64,000 nucleotides of DNA from Sequoia sempervirens (lineage: Eukaryota; Streptophyta; Pinopsida; Cupressales; Cupressaceae), in assembly GCA_007258455.2 (NCBI GenBank), contig VDFB02344197.1, positions 1-64,000 on the forward strand, read 5' to 3'. This document shows, piece by piece, positions 23,405-34,645 of the stretch. The stretch's first letter is position 1. Each line of letters starts with the position of its first letter. Made by a program: the position numbers and the translations under genes. The notes beneath the pieces are model-generated. The model was not told the DNA's origin, did no database searches, and saw only the letters and a program-made list of their open reading frames with translations.

Positions 23405-23968
23405 TGAAGGAAGAAGAAAGACCCCACTACGGTTCATGTGGTGGGACAACTAGCTAACATCATGCTTGGAAAAGTGACTATTGCTAAGTACAATGACCCA
23501 GGTAGTCATGTGGTAGCAGTTATTATAAATGGGATTCAAATAAAGAATGCTCTGATTGATTTAGGGGCAGCAATAAATGTAATGACCAAGGACATCTTGC
23601 AGCAACTAAACGTTGCAAGCATGGGATCTACTCCTACTATGCTACAACGTGCTGATAGTTCTACTATTAAGCCTGATGGTATAGTGGAGGATCTTGTGGT
23701 GATTCTAGACTCCTGGGAGTACCCAGTAGACTTCATGATTCTTTCTCCTAAAGCTACACTAGGTGGGTATCCCATTTTTCTTGGAAGGACATGGTTAGCA
23801 ACTGTAGATGTATATATTGGATGTCAGTCAGGTGTCATGACCATTTATGATGGGAAGAGTACCAAAAAGTTTGTTCTTTATCCTCCTGCTCAGCCATCCC
23901 ATGATGAAGATAATCCTGTATGGCTGCATGTTGGTGAAGAGGCCAAGGAAGTTAATTCTATGGTGTAA
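23405..23968 (+). pseudogene. RE5 aspartic protease
   Basis: About 180 residues in the gag frame. The catalytic segment is KNALIDLGAAINVMTKDILQ, so the triplet reads DLG where DLG or DTG is usual in Athila-type proteases. The flap and C-terminal parts are visible as MILSPKATLGGYPIFLGRTW, the last being the conserved ILGRPW-type motif. It ends in TAA at 23966-23968, and the frame runs on into reverse transcriptase. This part is intact for over 170 residues, so it is among the best preserved in the element. Confidence 0.85.
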
Positions 23969-24052
23969 CTTATGATGTTAGGAAGAAGCTCCTTCATGCA
24001 GCTTCAAGACAAAGATGAAGTATTGGTTAACATTATTTAGAACCATTGTGAA

Positions 24053-24972
24053 GTGGAGGAAGCATCATCTTCTCATTCTGCTACTCTAGTCAAGACACTT
24101 CTGCCTATTCTTCCTACAACCACTGTTCCTACAGACAAACTTCTTGTAGCAATAGGTATGTCCCATAAATTGCTACCATATGAACTCAAGGTACCATGTG
24201 TTAATGAAGTAGCTATGATAGAGTTAACTACACAAGTACAAGTGTTAGAAGGAAAGTATCTGAATGTTAACAACAAACTGAGTGAAGAACAATAATTGCT
24301 ATTGGAAAATTTATTAAGGACCCATCAACATGAATTTGCATGGGACTATCATGAGATGAAAGGATTGGATCCTAAGCCTTGCACTCATAGAATTTATATC
24401 AGAGATGATTGCACCCTAGTGAGGTAGCCACAAAGAAGAATTAACCATGCACTGAGAGAAATTGTAAAAGGAGAACTACAAAAGTTGCTAGATGCAAGAT
24501 TTATCTACCCCATTTTAGATAGCCAGTGGGTGTCTCCATTAGTGATTGTGCCTAAAAAGGAGGGAAATGGAAAGTTTGTGTTGATTATAGGGAGCTTAAT
24601 GCTGCCACCAAAAAGGACCATTTTCCCTTACCTTTCATAGATCAATTTTTGGACTCACTTGTAGGAAAGCAATACTTTTCTTTTCTAGATAAATTCAATG
24701 GCTACAACCAGATTCAAATTGCACCAGAGGACCAAGAGAATACCACATTTACTTGCCCATGGGGGACCTATTCCTACTCAGTACTCCCATTTGGCTTATG
24801 CAATACACCTGCAACTTTTCAGAGGGTAGTCATTAACATATTTTTAGACATTTCTCATGATTGCATGGAAATTTATATGGATGATTTCACCACCTTGGTG
24901 CTGATTTTAATGAAGCATTGGAGAATCTTAGGAAAGTCCTATAGAGATGTAAAGATCACAATCTCTCTTTAA
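24053..24972 (+). pseudogene. RE5 reverse transcriptase
   Basis: The fingers and palm are recognisable: HALREIVKGELQKLLDARFI, WVSPLVIVPKKEG, then after a one-base frameshift near 24570-24580 the palm with FSFLDKFNGYNQIQIAPEDQ, LPFGLCNTPATFQRVV and the catalytic YMDD at about 24875. A second frameshift follows just after YMDD. Stops at 24293 (TAA) and about 24427 (TAG) precede the domain. The enzyme copies element RNA into DNA in the particle. Length and motif order are normal; only point decay breaks it. Confidence 0.9.
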
Positions 24973-25736
24973 ACAGTGAAAAGTGCTTCATGATGATGTA
25001 AGAAGGTGTAGTTCTTGGACCCTACATCTCTCACAAGGGAATTCAAGTAGATCCTGCAAAGATTGAGGTAATCACAAATCTGCACACACTTTCAAAACAA
25101 AAGGATGTTAGGAGTTTCTTGGGCCATGTAGGCTATTATAGGTGGTTCATCAAGGATTTTAGCAAAATAGCAGCACCATTGTATACCCTCCTCACTAAAG
25201 ATGTTGAATTTCAATTGACTGAAGATTGTGACAAGGCATTTTCTGATTTGAAGGTAGTCTTGACTCATGCTCCTATACTCAAAGGACCTAATTGGGAGCT
25301 TTCTTTCTACATCCATATAGATGAATTAGATTATTCCATAGGATTAGCCTTAGGATATAAAGAAGGAGCTATTAAAAATTCCATTTATTTTGTCAGCAAG
25401 AATTTACAGGGAGCTAAATTCAACTATACAGTGACAAAGAAAGAAATGCTCACAATAATCTATGCCCTGAACAAATTTAGGCATTATATAACATGTTACC
25501 AAATATTTGTACACACTCACTATGCAGCTATTAGGTATCTCATGAATAAGCCTTCGATCTCTGGTAGGCTGGCAAGATGGTTACTGTTGATGCAGGAGTT
25601 TGACATAACCATTGTGGATAAACTAGGAAAGGCCAATGTTGTTGCAGATTTTCTTTCAAGGCTGACTACATCAGAAGATAATCAAGCCATAAATGACTCT
25701 TTTCCTGATGAGCATCTATTCTCCATCAGTGTATAA
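24973..25736 (+). pseudogene. RE5 RT connection and RNase H
   Basis: The connection part is seen at 25090-25180 (VRSFLGHVGYYRWFIKDFSK). RNase H follows with SIYFVSKNLQGAKFNYTVTK, KKEMLTIIYALNKFRHYI and ending KANVVADFLSRL. Where the usual motif is TDHAALRYL, this copy reads THYAAIRYL, so a catalytic Asp is probably replaced. The open stretch 25119-25736 ends in TAA. The role is removal of the RNA strand during replication. Confidence 0.85.
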
Positions 25737-25766
25737 ACACCCTAGTATGCTGACATAGCTAACTAT

Positions 25767-27068
25767 TTGGTCACAGATAGAGTCCCACCTCACTTCTCTC
25801 CACTCTTTGAAAAATCTTTTCCTTTCTCATGGATTGTTGGATGTTTGTTTTATACTGGAATAGACCATGTCATGAGGAGATGTGTGAGAGAATACGAGAC
25901 ATATGACATTTTTCATGCATGCCACAACGAACCATGTGGAGGACATTTTACATCCAAAAGGACAACAATGAAGATTTTGAACACAAGATATTATTGGCCA
26001 ACACTCCACAAGGATGCAGGAAGGTATACCAGAAAATGTGATAGATGTCAAAGAATGGGTAGACCAACCAGATATGATGAGTGCCACTTTTCCCTCAAGT
26101 GGTAATCACTCCCTTTGACAAGTGGGGATTGGATTTTGTAGGACCCATTGACCCTCCATCAAATGGTAAGTCCTATATCCTAGTATGCACTGATTATGTA
26201 ACTAAATGGGTAGAAGTTAAGGCCATGAAGCAAGCAAGAGATAACAAGGTTGAAAAATTTCTTTGTGAGGAGATTTTCACAAGGTATGGAGTTCCAAGAG
26301 ATAGTGATTGATCAAGGAACTCAATTCACATCAACCCTTGTTGCAACACTAGTTAATGAGTACAACATAAGACACATGAAGTCTACTCCTTATCACCCCT
26401 AGGCCAATAGTCAAGTTGAGGTGACCAATAGAGAAATTGAAGCTATTCTAACCAAGACAATAGCTATCCACAAAAAGGATTGGGTATATAGATTACCAAA
26501 AGTTGTTTTTCCCTACATAACTACCTGGAAAATGACTACAGGTTTCACTCCATTTGAATTGTTGTATGGAAAGACAACTATGATGCCCATTGAATTTGAA
26601 CATAAGACTCTTATGACTATAATCAATTTAGGGATGGATATCTCTGAGGTACAAAGAGAAAGAATCCTATAGTTAAATGCTTTGGATGAGATGAGGATAG
26701 AAACCTTGCATCACATTGAAGTAGTGCAGAATCAGAGAATCAGGTGGCATGATAAATTTATCAAGGATAAGAAATTCCAACTAGGAGACTGGGCATTGCT
26801 TTATGATTCCAGATAACAGGAAAATACTGGAAAATTGTAGACAAGGTGGTTAGGACCATATGAGGTTGCTGAAGTATTCCCTAATGGTGCTATTTAGCTC
26901 ACTACTATTGACCCAGTCAGATTCAAGTTGCTTGTCAATGGTCATCGCCTCAGATTATGTCACAAGCCAACTTCCAAGGAGGAGTTCTTGCAACAATTCA
27001 CTCAACATGCTGCACTTGAGCTTCCTATAGCCAAAGGAAGTGGACCTAGTATCCCTCCTTCTAGCTAA
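25767..27068 (+). pseudogene. RE5 integrase
   Basis: The zinc-binding HHCC domain is clear (HACHNEPCGGHFTSKRTTMK, then YYWPTLHKDAGRYTRKCDRC). The catalytic core follows in a shifted frame from 26081: DKWGLDFVGPIDPPSNGKSY. After another shift near 26305 the second Asp lies in a QGTQFTS context, and the Glu in NSQVEVTNREIEAILTKTI at about 26410. The C-terminal part carries GDWALLYDSR, RWLGPYEV and NGHRLR, the last typical of Athila/Tat. Stops are TAG or TAA in Trp/Gln contexts. Integrase inserts the DNA copy; here it is inactive. Confidence 0.9.
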
Positions 27069-27800
27069 TTAAGGTGTGTACTTGTCATAATAAAGACTTC
27101 CACCCCCGTTGGAGTCCATTTCTTCACCCATCCGCCCATCCGCCCATCCATTTCCACCTTTCTCTCTCTTTCATCATATCACTTCATTCCACTCCACCTC
27201 ATTTTCATTAATTTCTCAACTTATTTCTTAAAAGGTGAGCGATACTTTCTATTCAGATATGTGAGCATTAATTTCTATATCTTAATTTTCTTTAAGTGCA
27301 TTCATTTAATTGTTGTATGTTAGTATGGACATTCACCATAGCATGCCAATATTCCCTACCCTATCAAATCATCATTCTGCATGTGAGGACACATTCCAAA
27401 AATTAGGTTGGGGGGAGGAAAAAGATGTGAATACTTTTCCCACATGTCAGTTCATGCTGGTCTACGTCAGTCACATTTAAATTGAGCCGATTTGAAATCT
27501 GAGTGAGAGGACAACTCGCATGTGTGAAGTGACACCAACTGCCACCACCATTTCTCTCTATCATAAATTTCCTTTATTACCCCTTCCTTGCTATTATTAA
27601 CCCTGTCACAATCTCAAGTTGCAAACAAAAGGTAAGTTAAAAAGGGAAAATTTAGTCAACATTGGCATTGGAAATTTAGCAAGTGTTATAGGAAGGTGAA
27701 TTTGGTTCATATGAGAATTGCAGGAAGGAAACTGTAGAGTGTTTATTTGATTTCATACAATGGGAGGAGGGTTAATTTGAAATGAACCCACTATGCACGA
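27069..27800 (+). other. RE5 spacer between integrase and the 3' frame
   Basis: No coding sequence. It holds CCGCCCATC units at about 27128-27150, a pyrimidine-rich run (27150-27200), two splice-donor-like sites (AAAAGGTGAGC at 27230-27240 and AAAAGGTAAGT at 27627-27637) and an internal polypurine block TTGGGGGGAGGAAAAAG at about 27405-27421. In Athila elements an envelope-like frame after pol is thought to be made from a spliced RNA. The donors are suggestive only. Confidence 0.5.
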
Positions 27801-27839
27801 TGTATTACTGTAGGGTGCACAATGCCTGGCCGAATTCAG

Positions 27840-30230
27840 AAACTTTTGGTGGATAGACTACTTCCTGAAGCTGGATGATTTTGATGAAGACATTGCACTA
27901 GAATTTTCCCAGACATTGTTTGAAGGGAAGGCCACGATAAAATGGTTGGAGGTCATAGCAACTAAAGAAATAATTGCAGAAGTTATAGGGTTACCTGCTA
28001 ATGGTGAAAATTACCCTATTTCCAGAGATGCCAGGTCAACTAGGGCCAAATTTACAGAGCCGAACAACCCTCCATTGAGCATAGATAAACAAGGAGTGAA
28101 GAGAGTGTCTTTACCTAAGCCATGGAAGCAGATAACTATTTATGTCATAAAATATATCACCTGTGAAGGTTTCCAATCAAATTTGCATTCTGTGCACTTC
28201 CAACTTTTGAATCATATGTGGCACGAAAGGAGGATGAATGTGCCGAATGTGCTATACAACCTTCTTTCAATCATGGTGGCCGAGAATCAGAAAGGTAGGG
28301 ACAAATTCTATTTCCCACCATTGTTTGATTAAATTGCTAGTTGAGAAGTCTCTACATGATGTATCTGGATTGACCTGGGAAGAATTCATAAAAAATGATC
28401 AAATTAGACCTATGTACTTGCAACTTAGGGTTTTACCTCAACCCTGTAGGTCTAGTAGGAGATTGAGCATGACTAAGGCCACTCTTGGTGCTTCAACCTC
28501 TGACACAGGCCCTAGTGCAAACCCTCCTACAACAGAAGAAACCATAGAAATTAGCTCTTCTGAGACAGAGCACTCAGAAAAAGAAAGTTATGCCCCAAAT
28601 TTTGATGATGATGTTCCACTTGGCATTCTAATGAAAAATAGGGCACAAAAAAGAGAGGCAGAAATGAGAAAAGGAAAATCCAAGAAGCAACCGACAAAGA
28701 AAAAAAATACCAGGCTCTAGGAAGTGGAAGGCTGACACTGTTCATCCTATAACCAAAGAAAAAAATGAGGACCCTCCCAGAAAATCAAGACCTACTGGAC
28801 TAGCCTTTGGTAAACCTCCGTAGGAAAGTCCTAAGTCTAGAAAAATATCACAAGAGGACATATAAGCTCCAATGGGTAGGTGAATGTCGAGGAAGAGGAT
28901 GTATTTAAGATGATAGCAAACATAACATTAGCAGACCTTGCTGACATTGCAAAACAAGTGGAGAATCAAGGGTATGAGGAAAATTAGGATTTCCTATAGC
29001 AAGAGATCCTGTAGCAAGAGATCATGCAACAAGAGATCTTGCAACAAGAGATCCTACAACAAGAGTTCCTGCAACAACAACAAAAACAAGAACAATGAGT
29101 ACCCCTGTAGCCTGAATTAATAGGACAACCTGAATCCTACAGTTAGTACTATATGGAGAGAAAGCATTAGTTCCAAGGAAAATGTTGGTAGGAATGCATA
29201 AACCCCTTGATTTATCAATGCACATGGTAGCTATACATTTATGGAAGGAAATGCAAAGAAGAGAAGAAGAATGGAAGGAGGAGAAGCATAGATTGAAGAA
29301 GGAAATTCAAAAGAAAGATGAGGAGATTGAAGATAAGGATGTAGAGATTGCCACCCTGAAGAAGAATGTGGATGATATGGCAGCCTTAGTACCACATATT
29401 TTAGAGTTTAGGGCCCCTCCAAGGGTCTATGCTCTTCATTTGAAGGAAAATTATATTTCTTTTAAGTTGGGAAGAATTGTTTCAGGTTTGAACCCTTCTA
29501 TTGAGACCCCTGTTGAATTTTTCAATGCTTATCAAATTGCTTCCCCTGAAATGAAGAATTTGCTATGTTAGTTTTATTTGCATAATTATGCTATGAATCA
29601 AGACCATGATTGGAACCCACTGTTGTATGTTCGAGATATCCAATTAAGGGCATTTATGTCTTGGGTACAAAATGAGATTATTTGTGGACAACAACATGGG
29701 GCTTATAAGCAATTGGAGTCCAACATCCCTCTGCCCATCAGGGTTGAATCAAGGAATCCAAGGGACATTTACAGGGAATGGCACATAATGCTTTTTAGAC
29801 CTAGCTATGGTAATAGGATTATGGCTTGGATATAAGCAGTCTATAGTGAGTATGAGGTAAAGGAAAAAGAAAAAGAGGAAACCATGAAGAGATACCTCTC
29901 ACAAAGATGGAACAATCTAACTAATGATCTCAAACATGCTGAACCTCATTCCATCCCAAAATATGCTGCAACTCTTAAAAGAATTGATAGATATATTCAC
30001 ATTGGAAGTACAAAAGGGCAATTTTGGCTTCCTCTGACTTTTCAGCCACCCATCCTAATGTGGCCTGTACCTAACTTCAGGTTCTATTGATATGATATTG
30101 CTGTAGAGAAACATAGATGGAGTAGATTGGATAGATTGGGGGGATTCTATTGGGACCCTGATTCACGAACAACAAATATTGATGTAGGGCAGTTGTCAGT
30201 TGCAAATTTTAGAGCTTTGACCAAGTAAAA
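27840..30230 (+). pseudogene. RE5 additional 3' frame, unknown function
   Basis: About 2.4 kb of coding-like sequence after integrase. The first part (27870-28332) reads DEDIALEFSQTLFEGKATIK and HSVHFQLLNHMWHERRMNV and resembles plant retroelement-associated 3' proteins. After a shift at about 28330 it continues to 28720 with an acidic Ser/Glu-rich and a Lys-rich part. A Gln-rich coil coded by a 15-bp repeat (28990-29080) follows, then a long frame (29182-30090) with a coiled coil (KKDEEIEDKDVEIATLKKN) and a domain I cannot name. I see no signal peptide, transmembrane segment or cleavage site, so it is not shown to be an envelope. Confidence 0.7.
28990..29080 (+). repeat. 15-bp repeat coding a Gln-rich coil
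   Basis: Five to six units close to CAAGAGATCCTGCAA, readable as repeated QQEIL in one frame. Divergence is low, with two CAG or CAA codons changed to TAG. It lies in the 3' frame of RE5. Confidence 0.75.
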
Positions 30231-30268
30231 GAACAACCCTTCCCCTGCTAGAGGACCAACAAGACCTT

Positions 30269-30281
30269 AGGTTGAGGGGAG
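30269..30281 (+). other. RE5 polypurine tract
   Basis: AGGTTGAGGGGAG immediately before the 3' LTR start TGATGAG, the expected plus-strand primer. Confidence 0.8.
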
Positions 30282-31509
30282 TGATGAGACTAGTTTATGG
30301 TCTAGTTTTGGGTAGAATTTAAGGTTTATTTGATTAAGATATCATGGACCTTGATGTTAAGTGTTGATATTTTTTAAGATATTTCCTCAAAACTATTAAC
30401 ATTGGGCTTAATCCTATCTCTGAAAGCTTTAATGTTAATGGAATGTTATATGGACTATCTATATTAATTTTTCATGTGGTTAATGAATGTTATTTAAGGT
30501 GGTTACAAATATACAATTATTGTGCATACTAACATTGCCATGTAGATATAATTTGAGGATGCTAAATTAAGGAAGACATTGCCAGCTGGGCATGCACCAT
30601 AATGTCCAACAAGGGAATCATTCAAAGGTCAAAGGAGGACAACAACAGGAGATTCCCAATGCAAACCAAATGTAACCACCTTGTAGTGGTCTTTATTGAT
30701 GTTGAGAAAATGTGCACGTTACTATAGTGCTAAATATGCGGTTGGACATGCATGTCTGACTAGATTCCATGCATCCATAACCACCGCCCCACTTTCTCTA
30801 TTTTCCCTAAATGGAATCCTCCTAGTTCATGGAGTTACTACTTTATTTAGTTGGTAGTATAAATAAGGATCAGATGCTCCTTTTCTAGGGGTTGTGCGAT
30901 CTAATATTGTACTTGCATTCTTAATTCTTAGTAATAAAATTATGCTACTCTTTTGTACTCATGTTTTTTGATGAATAAAATAAAGTTATGAGTTTGAGCA
31001 TCTGAGTTTTCATTAGTAGCAGAGGATACTCATCCAAGGGGCCCCACTTGGTGAGCAATCCATCCTTTATTTTAGTTTAGCCTAGTTATTACTTTCTGTT
31101 TAGTAATTAGTTAACAATCTAGCGCTGACTATTCCTCTAGCCACTAGAATTCCACTATGTGACTATTCATGCAGCCAAAGCAGACATAGTAGTTTCTATT
31201 TGCTATTTAAATTTTCATTTCTATCATGCATTTCAAAGCTTAGTATGGTTTTTGGTTGATGTTCAACATTTATGTTATTCCTTTAAAAGCAATTTAATTT
31301 CAACAATTTGTCTTTCTTAGCTATAGAATGAAAATGGCTACTTTGAGTTCCTAGTGCACATACTGTGCTGACCCATTTCAAGTTCACATCCTTAGGTTGA
31401 CAAGTTAAATGCACCTTCATGATGATTGAATGGCTATTTAGTTTAGATTTCCAATCTCTGAATCATAGTTGTAAGAGATTAGTTGTTAAATCATTTTAGG
31501 AGGCCAACA
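30282..31509 (+). repeat. RE5 3' LTR
   Basis: Starts TGATGAGACTAGTTTATGG and ends GGAGGCCAACA, followed by the TGGAG duplication. TATA at 30858-30865. Same length and layout as the 5' copy. Confidence 0.95.
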
Positions 31510-31818
31510 TGGAGGAAGCTAGGAAAGCACCTTACAGACCCATAGGCCTGCAAGGAAGCGTCCCCCCAAGATCTCTCATATGGAGGAAGCTAGGGAAGCG
31601 CCCTACATACCTACAGATCTATAGGGAAGGTGTCCTTCAAGATCTATCATGTGAAGGAAACCCAAGAACGTGCCCTATAGACCCATAAACCTATAGGGAA
31701 GGTATTCTACAAGATCTATCGCATGAATAATACTGAAGAAAGCGCTATATAGACTCGCACACCTATAGGGAAGGTATCCCTCAAGATCTCTCACATGGAG
31801 GAAACCCAAGGAAGAGGA

Positions 31819-32246
31819 CTTTGTAGAGTCAGAAAGCGGCTTCATAGGTGCACTTGCAAAGCGAAAGAAACCACATAAGAAAGTAAATGGATAGACACGC
31901 AGACCATCAATATACTGAAAAGATTTCAAAGGGGTCCCTCGGGAACCCTTCAAAAGAAGAGGGGTCCACTTAAGGGACACACTGTTTGAAAAGCAAGGTC
32001 TAGTCAGGATGCCCCCAAGGTAGACCTCAATAATTCATTTAAGAGGAAAGCTTTCAAAGAGGTCCCTCGGGAACCCTTCAAAATAAACATGGTTCCACTC
32101 AAGGGGCACTTCATTTGAAAGATAAAGAGAAGAGAGGGGGTCCATACCATACATACAAGGGAGGAGAACCATGCAAACATACTTAGAAAATGTAGGATAG
32201 AGGTAAACCTCAATATCACTTATCATGTGAAGAAAAGGTGGGTGTA
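31819..32246 (-). other. RE4 internal part after the 72-bp array
   Basis: A direct repeat of about 32 bases (GGTCCCTCGGGAACCCTTC core) stands at 31922-31953 and 32051-32082. On the minus strand both read GSRGTPLKS-like peptide. Otherwise the frame is broken and no domain is visible. Confidence 0.5.
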
Positions 32247-32444
32247 TCAATAAAATGGGAGTTTGATGGCATCCAGACCATGAAGTTGTTGTATTTTATC
32301 CTTCAAGGCCTTACATTCACTAGTGGAATGGCTAGGGACTCGATGGTATGCACATAAAGGATGTTTTTCTTTTTCACATTCATGAGACTTCTTGCATGTA
32401 GGAGAAGGAAGAGTGATTAAGTGGGATTTTAGAAGCCACAACAA
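32247..32444 (-). pseudogene. RE4 knuckle-like segment
   Basis: A 65-residue minus-strand stretch containing HPLCAYHRVPSHSTSECKAL followed by KDKIQQLHGL. The spacing C-x2-H-x4-H-x4-C, followed by a Leu/Lys-rich helix, is what Tat-type gag shows at its C-terminal knuckle. Here it stands downstream of the protease (33026-33430), the reverse of the order in RE1 and RE3. It may be a relocated gag piece. The surrounding frame has several stops. Confidence 0.55.
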
Positions 32445-33025
32445 AATATGCTCTTGCTCAGATTAAGGATGAGGAGGAAGCAACCCTTTCTCTTGTGGAG
32501 AAAAGTTTGACTGCTCACAAGAAGAAGATACAAAGATGGAAGACAACCAAGGATCTACATGGAGAGTATTATTTCAGAAAAGGGGATCATACTCCTCTAT
32601 GAGATTGCCACCATCTTCTTTGATAGGACTACTGGAATTAACGACTTTAATAGAAGTGTGATCATCACCTTAAAATGAGGATCAACACTAAGAATATTAC
32701 AATTTATGTTCACATTATCTCACGATAGAGAAGAATAATCATCTTCGATAACGGGTGTGAATGATGCCATCAGAAGGTCTAAGAGGATTGGGTTGACTTT
32801 ATATTCCTAGATGAAGGAATCTGTAAAGTCTAAGGGACCCCAATCATCACCAAGATGTGCATTCTCTTGAGAATAGGTAGAAGGAGTAGACTTGAGATTT
32901 CTTTCTTCAGAGGGATCTTCTCTAGGGACATCTATTTCAAGAGTACCCTTTTTAGTTGGTACTGCTAGAGTAAACATCGACACACTAGAAGATACTAAAG
33001 GAATAAGAGTGGGCACAATTGAAGC

Positions 33026-34371
33026 TCAACCAACAACTACCATCTCACATAAGTGCATAGCATTAGGGTTAGCCTTAACTGTGACTACTTTATTATTGCA
33101 AGTGAACTTAATATATTTATGCAAGGTAGATGGGACAACACCCATAGCATGAATCCATGGTCTACTGAGGAGATTATAAGGTAACTTTTCTAACATAACA
33201 TATACAAGGGTAGGTATGATAATGGGTCCCAACCTCAAAGGAAAGACTATCATGCCTAGGGCTTGTCGACCGACATTATTGAACCCACGAATGACAACAA
33301 AAGAAGTATTAAGAGAAGATGAGTCAATATTAATATTATTAAATAAATCAATGCTACATACATTGAGCACCGAACCAGCGTCAACGAGAATATGTCTAAT
33401 GCCAATTTTATTAATATTAACTATAATAATTAAGGGATCTTCTTGCTTCTATACTTCCAAAGGTAGAAGTTCCTGTGGATAGAACATAGTATTCAGAGAA
33501 TCCACACGAATATGAGCTATCAACGCATCAACATCTTTTGGCCTAGCAGAAGAAGACAACAAGATATTTTGCAAGGCTTCCTAAAGCATACCTTGATAAA
33601 TCAGAGTAGACTGAAGCAAGTCCCACAATGAGATCTTAGTCGGAGTAACCTGAGGTTGCTTGTAAAGATCATAATCACTGGGTGCTTTAGTCACAAGTTT
33701 AGGATCTTAAAGAAGGCTTGTTTGTTTATTCATACTATTCTTATAAGTATAGGCTACTGCTCTATAAGAGGGAGTTGTAGAAAGATCAAAAGAGTCACTA
33801 TCAAATGGAATACCATTAATAGAAAAAACCCTTTGAGGAGAAGGACTAGCTAGAATCACGTAAATGATTGGTCTCTTAGGCCTTTGAGGGACATTAGAGA
33901 CATATATTACATTTAAATAATCATCACAACTAGTGGAATAATTATTTGAAGAAACATTCTCAACATCGATCCAGGGAGGATTAGATGTGGAAGGAGGTTC
34001 ATCATTTGCTAATGCATCATCTTCGAAAGAGAGTGCATCAGGACAAAGTTGAGATTCATGATTACCAATGCAACATCTCTAGAAGACAATGCATTGGGAT
34101 GAAGGGTAGATTCATCATTCACTAATGCATCATCTCTAGAAGAGAGTGCATCAGAATGAAGAGAGGGTAAAGTAACATTAAGAAAGGTATCAATGATTTC
34201 ATCTTCTTGCAACAAAATATCATCCGAAGAAAGAGGAATTTTGTGAGAAGGATCAAAGATATCAAGTGACATAGGCAAGGCCAAGTCACCGTCACATGCA
34301 TGAAATGGAACATCATTAACATTTTGAACAAAATTAGATACTGAACTAATAAAAGAAGATAGTAAATTCAT
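33026..34371 (-). pseudogene. RE4 leader protein, pre-protease linker and protease
   Basis: On the minus strand a frame can be followed from 34371 to about 33026 with few stops. It begins with a region carrying a 57-bp tandem repeat (SSRDDALVND-type peptide). A Ser/Pro/Asn-rich part follows, then the linker KISLWDLLQSTLIYQGM (about 33640). The protease has the catalytic segment ILVDAGSVLNVCSIDLFNNI (about 33360-33420, triplet DAG) and ends with YNLLSRPWIHAMGVVPSTLH. The context matches Ogre/Tat proteases (LIDNGSALNVCPL in the family). There is no capsid domain before it, and a Ser/Glu-rich tail follows to 32807. Confidence 0.7.
34013..34170. repeat. 57-bp tandem repeat in RE4, about 3 copies
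   Basis: Units share TAATGCATCATCTCTAGAAG and GAGTGCATCA. The period is a multiple of three, keeping the minus-strand frame open. Confidence 0.7.
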
Positions 34372-34627
34372 TAAATTTTTTTGGTATTTTCTATGTTCTA
34401 GTAATTCGTGTTTTTAGAGGTCTTCAAAGTAGAATTTGAGGTCGAAACTTGCGTCAGTCCCTAAAATTTGATTACCAAAGGCACTTGTATTTTAGGGACT
34501 GAACTAGTTCTCTAGGAGACCTTTCCAATAGTGCAAATGGTTCTGAATTCCAAGCACCGAATCAAAAGTTATGACCCTACCAAGTAGGGGTAAATAAATT
34601 CCTAGTTTTTTTTAAAATACCCTCTTC

Positions 34628-34645
34628 ACATTGGGTTCACCAAAA
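34628..34645 (-). other. RE4 primer-binding site
   Basis: On the minus strand, directly after the LTR end CTACA, comes TTTTGGTGAACCCAATGTG. RE10 has TTTTGGTGAACCCAACT at the matching place (60708). It fixes the orientation of RE4. Confidence 0.8.

Larger units (their letters stand above)
20049..31509 (+). mobile_element. RE5: full-length Athila-like Ty3/Gypsy element
   Basis: 11,461 bp between TGGAG (20044-20048) and TGGAG (31510-31514). LTRs are 1222 and 1228 bp. In between come primer-binding site, gag with knuckle, protease, reverse transcriptase, RNase H, integrase, a 730-bp spacer, a long additional 3' frame and a polypurine tract. Over the first 340 bases the LTRs differ at roughly one position in ten by eye, so the insertion is old. 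Gag through the first part of reverse transcriptase is one frame broken by stops; at least four frameshifts follow. It is not autonomous now. It sits in the opposite orientation inside RE4. Confidence 0.95.
19919..31818. repeat. 72-bp tandem array of RE4, split by RE5
   Basis: Two units lie left of RE5 (19919-20048) and four to the right (31510-31818). Each contains a version of CAAGATCTCTCACATGGAGG and CCTATAGGGAAGG. The unit is 72 bases, so a 24-residue repeat is readable on the minus strand with the core DLEGYLPYR. RE5 is inserted within one unit, and its TGGAG duplication is part of the repeat. Only the two outer blocks are array; the interval between them is RE5. Confidence 0.85.

Noticed and set aside
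27840..30230. Envelope gene of an endogenous retrovirus
   Set aside because: No signal peptide, transmembrane segment or cleavage motif can be seen. Position alone is not enough.
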